This document shows positions 24,766 through 35,699 of a stretch of DNA of 64,000 bases, piece by piece. Both the position numbers and the translations under genes were made by a program. Origin of the DNA: Rhodamnia argentea. Lineage: Eukaryota; Streptophyta; Magnoliopsida; Myrtales; Myrtaceae. Position 1 is the stretch's first letter. Each line of letters begins with the position of its first letter. Under the pieces are notes generated by a model, which saw nothing but the letters and a program-made list of their open reading frames with translations, ran no database searches and was not told the origin of the DNA. The stretch spans positions 1,426,001 through 1,490,000 of the forward strand of contig NC_063156.1 of the NCBI RefSeq assembly GCF_020921035.1, written 5' to 3'.

Positions 24766-25584
24766 ATTATTATTTCATTTTAATCGTTGAAGAAGTATCT
24801 TTGGAGAACTCATTAATTCAAATACATGTTTAGAAAATTTAGTTGCATGGCCTTGATTGCACTGGATAGAATAATTTATAGGGTACTAATCTGATTTTAA
24901 TTGAAAAGTCGTAAGAAGAAATAGTGCATGGGTTATTGTAATATTCAAACAAGCTTCTTCATGTCTTCTTGTCTTAAAGACAATTCTTTCACGAGAGATG
25001 AGGACAAGAAAATAATTATATAGAAAAAGAGCATGCGACAAAAATAAACAAGGACAGAATTTTCTTTTTTTTGGAGGGTTTATATCCTTCAAAAATAATT
25101 CTTTTTATTATTTGAATATTTCTTCTTCTCAAGTACTTTCATTTTGGGTTATTTGCTAACCGCTGAGGGTCTTTCTTTTTCCCTCACCGTCTTGCGTGCA
25201 TTCAGACTTCATTCTGAAAATCAATTCTATGTCAATAATAAATGAGGCACAGCATGCCACCTGAACGACCAAAAAAGAAGAAGAGAACAATTGTAAACAT
25301 TTAACTTTTTTTAATCAATTACTTAGCAGCAGCATGCATAAAAAGCCGATCAAATGTCACGAGCACAAAAAGCCAACTCGGGCACATACACGCTTGGAGT
25401 CTAATGTTTGACTTGAAGATGTGCAAAGTCTCATAATTTTAATATGTGCACACGGCCATTCAAATCTCCGTCCTATCACTTTGAGTAACTTAGTACAAGT
25501 CGGTTCTCGTAATCTTTACAAGATGATGATTCAAAGCATGTGCGTCGTTTCACAAAAACGAGGTGCGAAAAAATACCCGAGACC
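24766..25584. other. Gene-free intergenic DNA
   Basis: No supported features; fully matched in beta copy 2 (about 44750-45560). Confidence 0.55.
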
Positions 25585-25809
25585 AACCCACCACACGCGT
25601 GGCGTAGTTGGTGAGAATCAAATCCTTTGGCGCCGGCATGCCACGGTTAAGGGTTTGAATTTCTCTCAACTCATTCCCCCGACTTAAGTAGGGGATCCTT
25701 GCTGGTGGACTGCGGGGCCAGCCTCCCTCCAGGTATAATTGCCTTCGCCCCGCCCGAAGGGTGGCTGGTGAGTTGGTGGATCCTGGATTATAAATAAATA
25801 AATAAATAA
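25585..25809 (+). mobile_element. tRNA-derived SINE (copy 1)
   Basis: A pol III box A-like motif TGGCGTAGTTGG lies at 25600-25611 and a box B-like GGTTTGAATTTC at about 25652-25663. The tail is a short A-rich run of TAAA repeats. Similar 10-bp flanks ACCCGAGACC (25575-25584) and ACCTAAGACC (25810-25819) are the target duplication. The paralogous site at about 45570 has no insertion (ATACCTAAGATTC). A second member lies at 63115-63328. The form resembles the widespread plant Au SINE, but this is from memory. Confidence 0.85.
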
Positions 25810-25819
25810 ACCTAAGACC

Positions 25820-26944
25820 GGTTTGTCTTTACATGTCGCATGTCGTAAGGTTAAGAGAAATTCCTATTTTCCAATCTTAAAAGGTGCTGGGAAGTTTACT
25901 GGAAAGTAAGGGTAATGAGATGAGATCATTGCTCACGGTAATTGCAAAACTTTTCCACGAGCATGCAATTTTATATATTTGACTCACGTAAGAACAAGAG
26001 CTAATGCAAACACTTCGCCCTCAATACTCTCTCCAAGTTTCCACGTTCCGCGTTGAAAGCATTTCACGTGTCAGTCAAAGGGGATGACGTGGAAAGAGAT
26101 CATTGGTTGAGCCGGCCATAGAATTTGCGGCGTCTTCCACACCCGGTGCACGTGCATCTTCTCCTAAAAAAAGTCGTCCTTTTAGCCCCTGTTGGCATGT
26201 ATGGAAAGAAACGTAAAAACAATTTGGGGGTTGACAATTCCATCGAAGACCATAATTTCAAAAGTTATTTTGTTGGATTAAAATTCAAGGGTATAATAAT
26301 AATAATATCAGTCCACATTATAAGATTAATTTATAAAATTAATACTTTAATCGATATAATCAATTACAAATGAGAATATAAATAAATGAGACGTATGCTC
26401 AATAAAAGTAACTTTATTACTTTAAAAATCAATCTCGGTGTAGGTAAAATTATTTCATAAATGCTTGCATATTTTCTTTTCATATTGTATCCTTTATTAA
26501 TTAAATGGATTAACATCATAATTATGTTATTTTTTTCTCATACGCGACTATTTTCTAAAACTAACCAAAGGGAAAAGTTTTGACAACCCCCAAAGCGAGA
26601 AAAGCTTATAACGATGGGGGCCCCGCCGGAAATAAGAAAACAAAATCCATTTTTTTTCCCAAGGTACACGTTAAGACCCGGACAAAAGAGATTCAAAGCC
26701 GTGGCATGATAATGCCCAGTTCTACAGTCAAATTCCGACATTCTGAAACGACCGACCCTCGTGGCCTATAAATATCGAGTTCCATTCTCTCCCTTCTCGA
26801 TAAACATCAACTCATAATCTTGACCTCTTGTGTAGTCTTCTTCTTCACCTGCCCCGCGTTCCTTCTTTCGTCTAGTCTTCTTCACCTGCTCTCCATTCCT
26901 TCTTTCGTCTTGAGAGAAAGAAACTTGTTTTGACAAAGAGAGAG
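25820..26944 (+). promoter_or_regulatory. Upstream region and promoter of P450 gene B
   Basis: TATA box TATAAATA at 26767-26774, followed by a CT-rich leader to the ATG at 26945. The proximal 440 bp match the promoters of A and D. Further upstream (about 26064-26100) a cluster holds CACGTGTCAGTCAAA and GATGACGTGG, i.e. a G-box core, a W-box core in reverse and an ACGT element. It is unchanged in copy D at about 45817-45845. TTTTGACAAC is at 26577-26586. Binding of any factor is inference. Confidence 0.55.
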
Positions 26945-27586
26945 ATGGAATATTCTCTTCAGGCATCCAATCTCGCTCTATCAACTTTGATAGTTCTTTT
27001 GCTCTCTGTTTTGTGGAGAGTGGCGTTTAGGTGTTGGATTTCACCTGCAAGAGCTTATCAGAAGCTCAAGAGAAATGGATTAAGAGGGCCTTCTCCGACT
27101 TTCCCTCTCGGCAATCTCATGGACATGAAAAAGGCCATACAAGATGAATCTTGTTCTGTGAATTCTAGTGATGAATCTTCGAAAATCATCTCTCATGACA
27201 AACACTCCACGGTCCTCCCCTACTTTGCTCGCTGGCAAAAATCGCACGGTAAGCCCATAAACGAAAAGATTTCTGTTAAGAAAAGTTCATTTCGGGAAGT
27301 TGGGTTCCCAATTACTTCTTGTTGGTTTTCATTAATAATCTCTGTGTTTTGATTTCAGGGAAAGTGTTCATGTATTGGCTAGGCACAGAGCCGTTCTTGT
27401 ACATTGCAGAGCCAGAGTTTCTGAAGCAAATGTCGAGTGGTGTAATGGGAAAGAGTTGGGGAAAGCCCAGGGTGTTCAAGAATGACAGAGAACCCATGTT
27501 CGGGAACGGACTGGTCATGACCGAGGGTGACGAATGGGTCCGTCACAGGCATCTCATCACCCCAGCTTTCTCTCCTGCAAACCTCA

Positions 27587-27634
<48 letters not shown>

Positions 27635-29462
27635 ACACACGTACCGATCTTTGGGCTTTTGAATATGAGTGATAGCAACTCATGGAAGTCACGTCAAACT
27701 TTTTTCTTGAAAAGGAAATGTGCATCACAACATCTTTCGTAGGAATTGAGGAGATGCATGCACACGGAATTCATTTCTCTCTAATTATGTAAAGGAGGTG
27801 ATTAGATAGATTTTAAGGCCTTTTATCCGCACACCGACTCACTTTGCACATAATTTGCCGGTACCGCAGGGAATGGCAAGTTTAATGGTGGAATCAGCCA
27901 ACAAAATGCTAGAGAAGTGGACAGCTCTTGTAAACTCTGGAAACCCGGAGATCGACATTGAAAGAGAGATCGTATCAACGGCGGGGGAGATCATAGCCAA
28001 GACCAGCTTCGGCATTAGCCACGAAGATGGCAAGAAAGTTTTCGAGAAACTGCAAGCCATGCAGGTGACTCTCTTCAAGACAAACCGTTTTGTGGGTGTG
28101 CCTTTCAACCAATTCATCGCCCCCAAAAAATCCATGGAGGCAAAAAGGCTGGGGAAAGAAATCGACGACCTACTAATGTCGATCATCAATGATCGCAAGG
28201 CCGGCATAGGGGCAAATAACCGAAAGGACTTGCTCGGGCTGTTACTCGAAGGGAACAGCGGGAATGGAAGAACAGGGAAGAGTTTGACGACGAGAGAGCT
28301 GGTGGACGAGTGCAAAACCTTCTTCTTCGGGGGTCATGAGACGACGGCATTGGCTCTATCGTGGACGTTGCTGCTTTTGGCCATTCATCCTGAGTGGCAA
28401 GATCAGCTCAGAGATGAGATCAAACAAGTGGTTGGTGATAACAAAGAGATTGATTCAACCAAGATGGCCGGACTAAAGAAGGTAAAAACACTATTCCATA
28501 ATTAGTGCACGTTTTTGTACATGGAGCTAGGTTTGTTTGCTTGTGCTTTCAATTCAATTGCTTGATATTGCTTAGCTGATATTTCACATGGAAAAGGTCT
28601 GTGTCTGTGTTCCCGAAGTTGGCATAATTTCGTGTTTCATAATGGGTGAATAGATTCGGGTGGAAAATGTCTAATCATTGGAACATGAGCCATGGTTTGT
28701 TTTGGATAGAAATGAACCTACAATTAAACTGTCCATACTAATAATTTGATCGGCTGTACTTTGATTGGCGAAAGCGTAGTCTTTAAACCGCGATCCAGAG
28801 AATAAGGTAAAAATCAGAAAATTAACGTAGAGCCTAGCTATGCATCATGCGTAGGTAATTGAACATGCTTTATTCACACAACAGAATGATATGCAAACTT
28901 CCATTTTTGGCTTAATTTGAGGGAGGTGGTCAACGTGTGTATGCACAGGAGTTTTAAATGGGTTATGTAACATCTATGCCCGGTTACGTCTTTTTCGATT
29001 GGTAACGTTATCTCAACTGGCGACTGCTTGCAGATGGGATGGGTCATGAACGAAGTTCTGCGGCTGTATAGTCCATCACCGAATGTGCAAAGACAAGCGC
29101 TAGAGGATATTAAAGTCTACGACAAGGTGATCCCCAAGGGAACAAACATGTGGATCGACGTGGTGTCGATGAACCACGACCCCACTTTGTGGGGAGACGA
29201 CGTGAACCAATTCAAGCCGGAGCGGTTCAAGGAGGACTCGCTCTATGGCGGGTGCAAGCACAAGATGGGGTTTTTGCCATTTGGGTTTGGAGGGAGAATG
29301 TGCATCGGCCGGAATCTGACCATGATGGAGTACAAGATTGTCTTAACCCTAATTCTCTCCAAGTTCTCCTTTTCTGTTTCACCAAGCTATTGCCACTCTC
29401 CTTCCGTTATGCTCTCTCTTAGACCTTCCCAAGGCTTGCCTCTCATAGTCAAACCTCTTTAG
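26945..29462 (+). CDS. CYP715: Cytochrome P450, CYP72 clan, CYP715-like (copy B)
   Basis: Exons 26945-27248, 27359-27588, 27870-28481 and 29034-29462 join in frame to 524 aa. Exon lengths 304, 230 and 612 are identical to copies A and D. All P450 signatures are intact at the same positions as in copy A: hinge GPSPTFPLGN, helix I GGHETT (332-337), ExxR (389-392), PERF, and the heme loop with Cys472. The protein ends LIVKPL with TAG. Differences from D are few in exons 1-3. The donor of intron 2 is directly followed by a long CT microsatellite (27590-27629). Predicted ER-bound monooxygenase, substrate unknown. Nothing suggests inactivation. Confidence 0.92.
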
Positions 29463-29643
29463 GATACTCAGCAATGATACCTCTTTTGGTTAAGAGTAAT
29501 AATATAGGATCTGATGTACTTGCCGATAGCAATATCAGGGATATACACAGGGTCTATAAGCTCAGCTGCGAGTATTCATTGTAACGTTATGTATTCATAT
29601 TTTATCATGGGACCGAATTTTAGTGAAATTTTTCAGTTATTAC

Positions 29644-32364
29644 TATTGACACCTAAAATTTGATTTTTCATTTTATCATTTACTTTGAGTAAAAAAATCA
29701 GGAGTTAAAAATTAATCCCTACAAAAAAAATAAATAATAATTATAATTCATCGTTCATATTTGGTTTTTGTCAATCATGCATTTTGCATTTAATTGGACT
29801 GGCGACGGATGTTTCCGTAATTAATTGGATTGATTGGACTATGCTTGCACAAAGGATCTCGCGAAGACCCATCACATGGCTGATATGTAAGTTGGAAATA
29901 TTGGTTTGATCAGCAATAATCTTCAATGAATATTTACGTGCATAACTATTTAAGAAAAATAATAATCAAGAAGATATGCACGTACACTCGTACAAGGGAA
30001 TACAATGTAGAAAAGGAGAATGTGGTCAGCAAAAGGGCAACTATTTTGAGTAATATATTCTGTGATATCTTTACGTGTCTAGATGCGTGAGCAGAAAGTA
30101 AAAGGGATTTGATTGCTTCATTGAAAATCAGGACTTGCTCGCCTATAAAAGAACATCAACGGTCACTCCAAAAGAAAAAGAGGGAGAGAGAGGGGGGTTC
30201 CACACATTGAGACACACTCACGAAAAAAAAAAAGAGAGAGCAAGAGAGACGAAGAGAGAGCTTCTCGGTTTTGAAGTTGTCCCGAAGCATCATCCGTCCA
30301 ATTGGTGCCGCACCCAACTACCCAATTTCACGTGCTGCCCTTACTAGATCCCTCTGACGCCTTGTGTGGATTCGGCTCAGTCTTTGACACCATTCGTCCT
30401 CCGGTGCTTCTGCTGTTTCCCGATGCTGTCCGTTTGATCCAAGTAGCCGTTTGGCACTATTTTTGGCCACTGCTCAAGGCGATTTTCCTTGCTGTGGACC
30501 AGTCACGTTACCTTGTTGATAGGGGATTGTTTGGTTGCAAATCGGCGCACAATTCGGTCGTGATTTGGTCCAATCTTCTACTTTTTTTTTTTCCAAGGAC
30601 AAAATCACTGCTGTGCAGGGAATTTTCTACTCCTGTTCAGGCTGTTTTGTCCCCAAAATAGCACTGTTTTGAGCGGTTCTTACTAGCTATTCAGTGCAGT
30701 TTTTGCCCATCGCTTGGAGGACTTTTTGCCACTGTTTTGAGGACGTTACAGCTGCTGTTTGGCTTCAATTTCACTGCTATTTGCATTCATAAACAGCCTT
30801 GTTTTGGACAATCTTTTGTTACTATTTCAGTGCAGAATTTTCGGACTTTATAAAAGTTACAGTGCAGGAATTTCAGCCACGATCCCACCGGTCAAATCGA
30901 GAGCCATCACTGCAAGGTCCAAGAAGTCCTATCGTTGTGGCTGTACCACAAGTTGCTGATCCGCAAGTCCATCCTTCTTGAGCCGGTCCGAAAGAGTCGA
31001 AGTTTGATCCGTAAGATTTCACGCAAGTTCGAAAAGGAAAGAGCTATCTCGAGGATTAGGTATAGTGTCCTATTCTATATTTTAGAATATCCTCGTTGCT
31101 TATTATGCATGAATTGTGCATTTCATTGCATATCTAGAAGATTTTGTTGCTTGATTTAGGATAATACAATATTCGATTGTCTAATTTGGAAGATTGCGCA
31201 TCAAAAATTGAATACTGCAGATCTGACTTGAATATCCTTGAAAATCTTGCAACATGTCACTTGCCTAATTGGAAAGATTGCATGTTTAAAATTAGATTTT
31301 CAATATTTTTGAAAGATTATGATTCATCGTAAATATTTTGAGATCTTTGTGATAATCTTGTAATAATCGGAAAATCTTTCTGAATATATTCAAGATACCA
31401 AGATATTTCAAAATGTGATCGATAATATAAATTTCCTCATGCGCAATCGCATACATGGGAATAAGCCTATCTATCGGGCTTTAGATGGAATTATTTTCAT
31501 AGCAGGTATTTCGAATTTTTAGGGTCGATCTATCGGGCTTTAGATTGGAACTTAATTCGAAAGAAATAGCAGTGATTATCTTTTCATTAAAAGATTTGCA
31601 ACTTTAATTTGAATTCACTCATAAAAACTAAAAATCAGAAAATAAAAATAAAAATTCTTGTCTCATGTCTTTAAATTTCGTGTCGGAAAATCAAAGAAAA
31701 GAAAAAAAAAAGATTAGGAAGATATGATTTCTTAAAACCACGTCTTATCATTTTTAGAAAGATAGATTTTTCTAGAAAATCCTATCTTGTGGATTACACT
31801 CAGTAAATAAAATCTTTTGAATCCATTAGGATAGATGTTAAAAGATGTAGACGTAGGGTAAAAAGATTTTCTTAAAAATTTTGGGAATTAATGCAAATTG
31901 AATCCGAGAAACTTTAAGATAATCTTGAACCAATTCACCCACATTTTTCATTAATTTTAATTTCGAAAATACATCAAAAACTTACAAAAAATCATAAAAA
32001 GAAAAGCCAAAATTTGCACCAGTCAAAATTCATCAAAATTGCCAAATCGAACTTTTTTCATGAAATTGGTACCAAAATGGCATTAATTAAAAAATTAATG
32101 TAACCAAGTCCCGAACTTAAGATCTCTGGTTTGCAGAAATAAAATAGTTTTCTCCCACTATTTTATTTAGGTTTCTAATCAACCTACCAAGAAATGATTA
32201 ATGGCGGCTCCACAAAATAAAAATATTTTACAAAATAATTACTTGGACCTTAAGTCACGATTTGGTAGAATTTGGGAGAGTTCGAACTAGATTAGTTAAT
32301 TTAATTAATTAATCTAGTAATCCATTAACATAAAATTGGAAAACCCAATTTTTAGGTTTCGACA
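29644..32364 (+). mobile_element. Solo LTR (2.7 kb) related to the Gypsy element at 6509
   Basis: It begins TATTGACACCTAAA and ends TTTTTAGGTTTCGACA, the same end structure as the LTRs at 6509-8083, though the terminal TG has become TA. Target duplication ATTAC is at 29639-29643 and 32365-32369. The paralogous position after gene D (about 49498-49510) reads CAGTTATTACGAGAATTG, an exact empty site. A TATA-like GCCTATAAAAG is at about 30140-30150. No internal region or second LTR is present, so unequal recombination between LTRs is inferred. Short open frames within (for example 30302-30661) are not genes. Confidence 0.85.
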
Positions 32365-32627
32365 ATTACGAGAAGTGTTAATCGAAGGAGACCAATGATT
32401 ATTTGAATTAAGATGTGGCTCCAAGATACTTTTCCCATTTATATGAAGGATGAGAGGTATTCAAATTCAAAGAAATAAGGAGTGCATGTACACGTAAATC
32501 ATTTATCTCTAATTATGTGAAGGAAGTGATTAGTTAAAGTTTACGCTCTAGAAGAAAAGACTCAATTATCTTAAGACTTTTTATCCACACACTGACTCAC
32601 TTTGCACATAATTTGCTTGTACCATAG

Positions 32628-33900
32628 GGAATGTTAAGCTTGATGGTGGAATCAGCCAACAAGATGCTGGAGAGGTGGACAGCTCTCATAAACTCCAGAA
32701 CACCGGAGATCGACATTGAGAGTGAGATCATCTCTACGGCGGGGGAGATCATAGCCAAGACCAGATTCGGCATTAGCCAAGAAAATGGCAAGAAAGTTTT
32801 CGAGAAACTGCAAGTCTTGCAGGTCACTCTCTTCAAGACAAATTGTTTCGGGGGCATGCCTTCAAACCAGTTCATTGCCCGCAAACAATCCCTTGAGGCG
32901 AAAAGATTGGGAAAAGAAATAGACAACATACTAATGTCGATCATTGATGATTGCAAAGCTGGCATCGTGGCGAATAATTGGAAGGACTTGCTCGGGTTGT
33001 TACTCGAGGGGAACTGCGGAAATGGAAAAGTAGGGAAGAGATGATATCAAACAAGTGGTTGGTGATAACAAAGAGATTGATGCAACCATGCTTGCTGGAC
33101 TAAAGAAGGTAAAAACCCTATTCCAAATGAGAAGCAAGTGATGCACATTTTTGTTTGCTTGTGCTTTCAATTCAATTGCTTGAGGTTGCTTAGATGATAT
33201 TTCCTTATGAAAAAGGTTTGCGTCTGTGTTTCCAAAGTTGGTATAATTTCATGTTTCATGATGGGTTAATAGTTTCGGGTAGAAAATATCTAACCATTGC
33301 AACATGAACATGGTTTGTTTTGGATAGGAAACTTATGTAGCTACCTGAAGATGATTTATTCACAAAACAGAACGATTTAAAAATCTGTCCTGTACAAATT
33401 ACATACAAAAGTTCTTAAATGTCCGTGTGCGTTAGTGGGTCACCTTTCTTTTTCAAGAAAAGACCCTCTTCTTCTGTCCTGTACAAATTACATAGAAAAG
33501 TTCTCTCCCTTCATAAGTAAATTCTCATACGCCACCGTCGTCGTCATCACCCAAGCCAGCCAAGTTTTCATATTCTTTTGTCGTATTATGTGTTTTCTTT
33601 TCTCTGCTTTCCTTTCTCCATTTTCCTTTTTTCCTGCTTTGATTTCCCTTTTCTTCATTTTTTTTTTTTTTTGTCTCCCCTCCTGCCATGGCGTTAGACA
33701 TTTTTTCCAGAGAACGGACGTGCCCCTGTATCTCTTCTTCTCTTCCACATCGCGTTTGTACGTCCTTCGTCAGAAAATTTTGAAGCCTGAGAATTTGCCT
33801 ATCATAAAGTGCCCTGGACCATCATGTACAGTGGCAGTCACCACGTCTTTTTTCTCAAGGGTCGCCTCTCTTAGTAAAACCTCTTTTGGAAGGTCAGTAA
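32628..33900 (+). pseudogene. CYP715-like P450 pseudogene (copy C)
   Basis: Only parts of the gene remain. Exon 3 starts at 32628 after a good acceptor (TACCATAG) and is open to a stop at 33042-33044, where a deletion of about 130 bp removes the helix I segment with the GGHETT motif and shifts the frame. The rest of exon 3 resumes to 33108 with its donor. Intron 3 follows to about 33480, then about 370 bp of unrelated sequence, then only the last 48 bp of exon 4 (33853-33900). Exons 1-2 and the promoter are missing; homology starts inside intron 2 at about 32468. Without heme-binding and oxygen-activating parts it cannot make an enzyme. Confidence 0.92.
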
Positions 33901-35470
33901 TGATACTACTTTAGGTGGAAGAGTAACAATATATACCATAAGTCAATCCCTTTCTTTTTCTCTCTCCCTCTCGCCTTCCCCATCCCCCAACTTCTCTCTC
34001 TCTCTCTCTCTCTCCATCTTTCTGCAGTTGATCTTGGGTTCAAATTTTTTTTTATTTACTTTTATCTCCCACTATGTTTTGGGAGTTTGCAAGAATGAAT
34101 AATTTTTTGCAGCTGATCTTGAGTAAATGTGGAGACTAATTTGACCATTCATCCAGTTGACAACCATCAATGAAGATGTTCGTGACGTTACTCCATAAAC
34201 TTTTTAAGATTATGTCACTCTTCTCTCCCGATTTAGATTTAAGTATAGATTTAAGGATTTCACTCTCTAAACTAGATCTAGATATAGATTTGGGAGTTCT
34301 TTACATGCATTTGATCTGTGCTTTTTCAACATATTGATATTGGTATTACTGCACAACGATGGTGATGAGGACGTCAAATCTCAACATGCACCGTAAGCCG
34401 TTACAATATGCATGGGAGTTCTCGGTGTGTGCTTATCACTGAATCCAGTTATTGGCCGCCAGATCTATTCCTGGAAAATGAGAGCGTGCTTCTAGTTGCA
34501 AAATATGCTTTGCTAGTTGCTTTCTAGTATTTACTTTTTTTCTGCAGTTGTATGGAAGATTGAAAGCATTTTATGTACCTCTCGAATATTATCCTGATTA
34601 ATGAAGGGAATCTTTCTTTCGATCAAAAAAATAATATATACCATTTATGATATAGAATTGATGCTCTTGTATCTAAAGAAATTTCATTATGAGTGTTATG
34701 GTGCTCGAACCTTGATGATGTATATTAATGGAAAAATACCAAAAAAGTCACAAACCTATTGCATTCACGTCAACTGTTTCCAACCTAAATTGGCTGAATG
34801 AACAGAATTGATACCAATGAAAAAATGTTTAGGACTAAATTGGCCCAATTAAAAGGTTTAGGACTGAAGTAGTTCCAATGCAGTATGTTTTGGACTTTTT
34901 TCGTACTTCTCCTGTATATTAACTCATGATCTAGCCAAATTCATTCACACTTAACATCTTATCACTCATTGATTTTTCTCTTACTAATGTCCAATTCTTT
35001 AGCATGTCTAATGCTACTACCCGTGATCCCCATCCCGTCATTAGCTTTTTCATAGAAAGAGCCAAAAGTGCATGCAATCTCAGCTAATCCAAATTCATAC
35101 ATCCGTAAATTACTACTTGCACCAATTTTAACCCTAAACCGTTAACAAGTGAGAAGTGATCATGCGGGTGCGAGAGTAGTAATTTAACATCCATTAATCA
35201 ATAAAATAAATAAATAAGAAATATGACAAAAATCTCAATGCATTAAAAATACATAATTTCTTTGTGATAATGTCCCAAGTGTTCTGCAAGATGTTCAAGA
35301 AACAATATATGTATGGCCTAAATATGATTTCTAGATAATAAATACTTTCTTCTCCTTCCCCTACTAGAGTGTAGGAAAATCAACATTTTGTTTGACATTT
35401 ATGTCGGGTAATACCTGACTCTACCACACATTCTTTCACATTGGCCATAATTAAGTCATCAGATCATCTG
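33045..35470. repeat. Segmental duplication, alpha copy 2 (around pseudogene C)
   Basis: Matches 2610-5833, except for the replaced exon 4 and the absence of the 4704-5102 MITE. The match ends abruptly at the inverted junction at 35471. Confidence 0.85.
33481..33852. other. Unrelated filler sequence replacing exon 4 of pseudogene C
   Basis: The block starts with a second copy of CTGTACAAATTACATA (also at 33390), i.e. a short local duplication, and continues with T-rich DNA of no recognisable origin. The 159-codon frame across it (33435-33914) is rich in Phe and Ser from T-tracts and ends in relics of exon 4; I do not regard it as a gene. Confidence 0.6.
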
Positions 35471-35524
35471 CTAGTAGGGGAAGGAGAAGAAAGTATTTAT
35501 TATCTAGAAATCATATTTAGGCCA
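35314..35524. repeat. 54-bp perfect inverted repeat at a duplication junction
   Basis: Arms 35314-35367 and 35471-35524 are exact reverse complements by eye, separated by 103 bp. The left arm is part of the alpha flank (also present near 5673-5730 in copy 1), whereas the right arm has no counterpart in copy 1 and sits at the boundary between alpha and beta homology. Confidence 0.9.
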
Positions 35525-35699
35525 TAGTTTAAAGTTTCAGGTATTTGTGTCACTCGCCTAGTTTTAATTTTTTTTTTTTTTTGACATAGTAAAACGTTTG
35601 GAGTATTAGTATCAAAGCGAGCATAGTTTAGAGATTTTGGTGTTGCTAACCCTTTTTCTTGTAGGTCAGGAGCGGAGAACTAATAAGGTCTGCGCACAT

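Larger units (their letters stand above)
16950..29643. repeat. Segmental duplication, beta copy 1 (upstream region plus gene B)
   Basis: Collinear with 35535-49605 over more than 10 kb of non-coding DNA and the complete P450 gene. Copy-specific insertions here are the TRIM 18694-19341 and the SINE 25585-25809. The copia-like solo LTR at 35700-37699 is absent, and the paralogous site reads CCACATTACC at about 17040. Similarity by eye is high, but no identity was calculated. Confidence 0.9.

Noticed and set aside
30302..30661. 119-codon frame
   Set aside because: Inside the solo LTR 29644-32364; no domain and no counterpart in beta copy 2.
33435..33914. 159-codon frame, Phe/Ser rich
   Set aside because: Composed of intron 3 remnants, T-rich filler and the exon 4 tail of pseudogene C.
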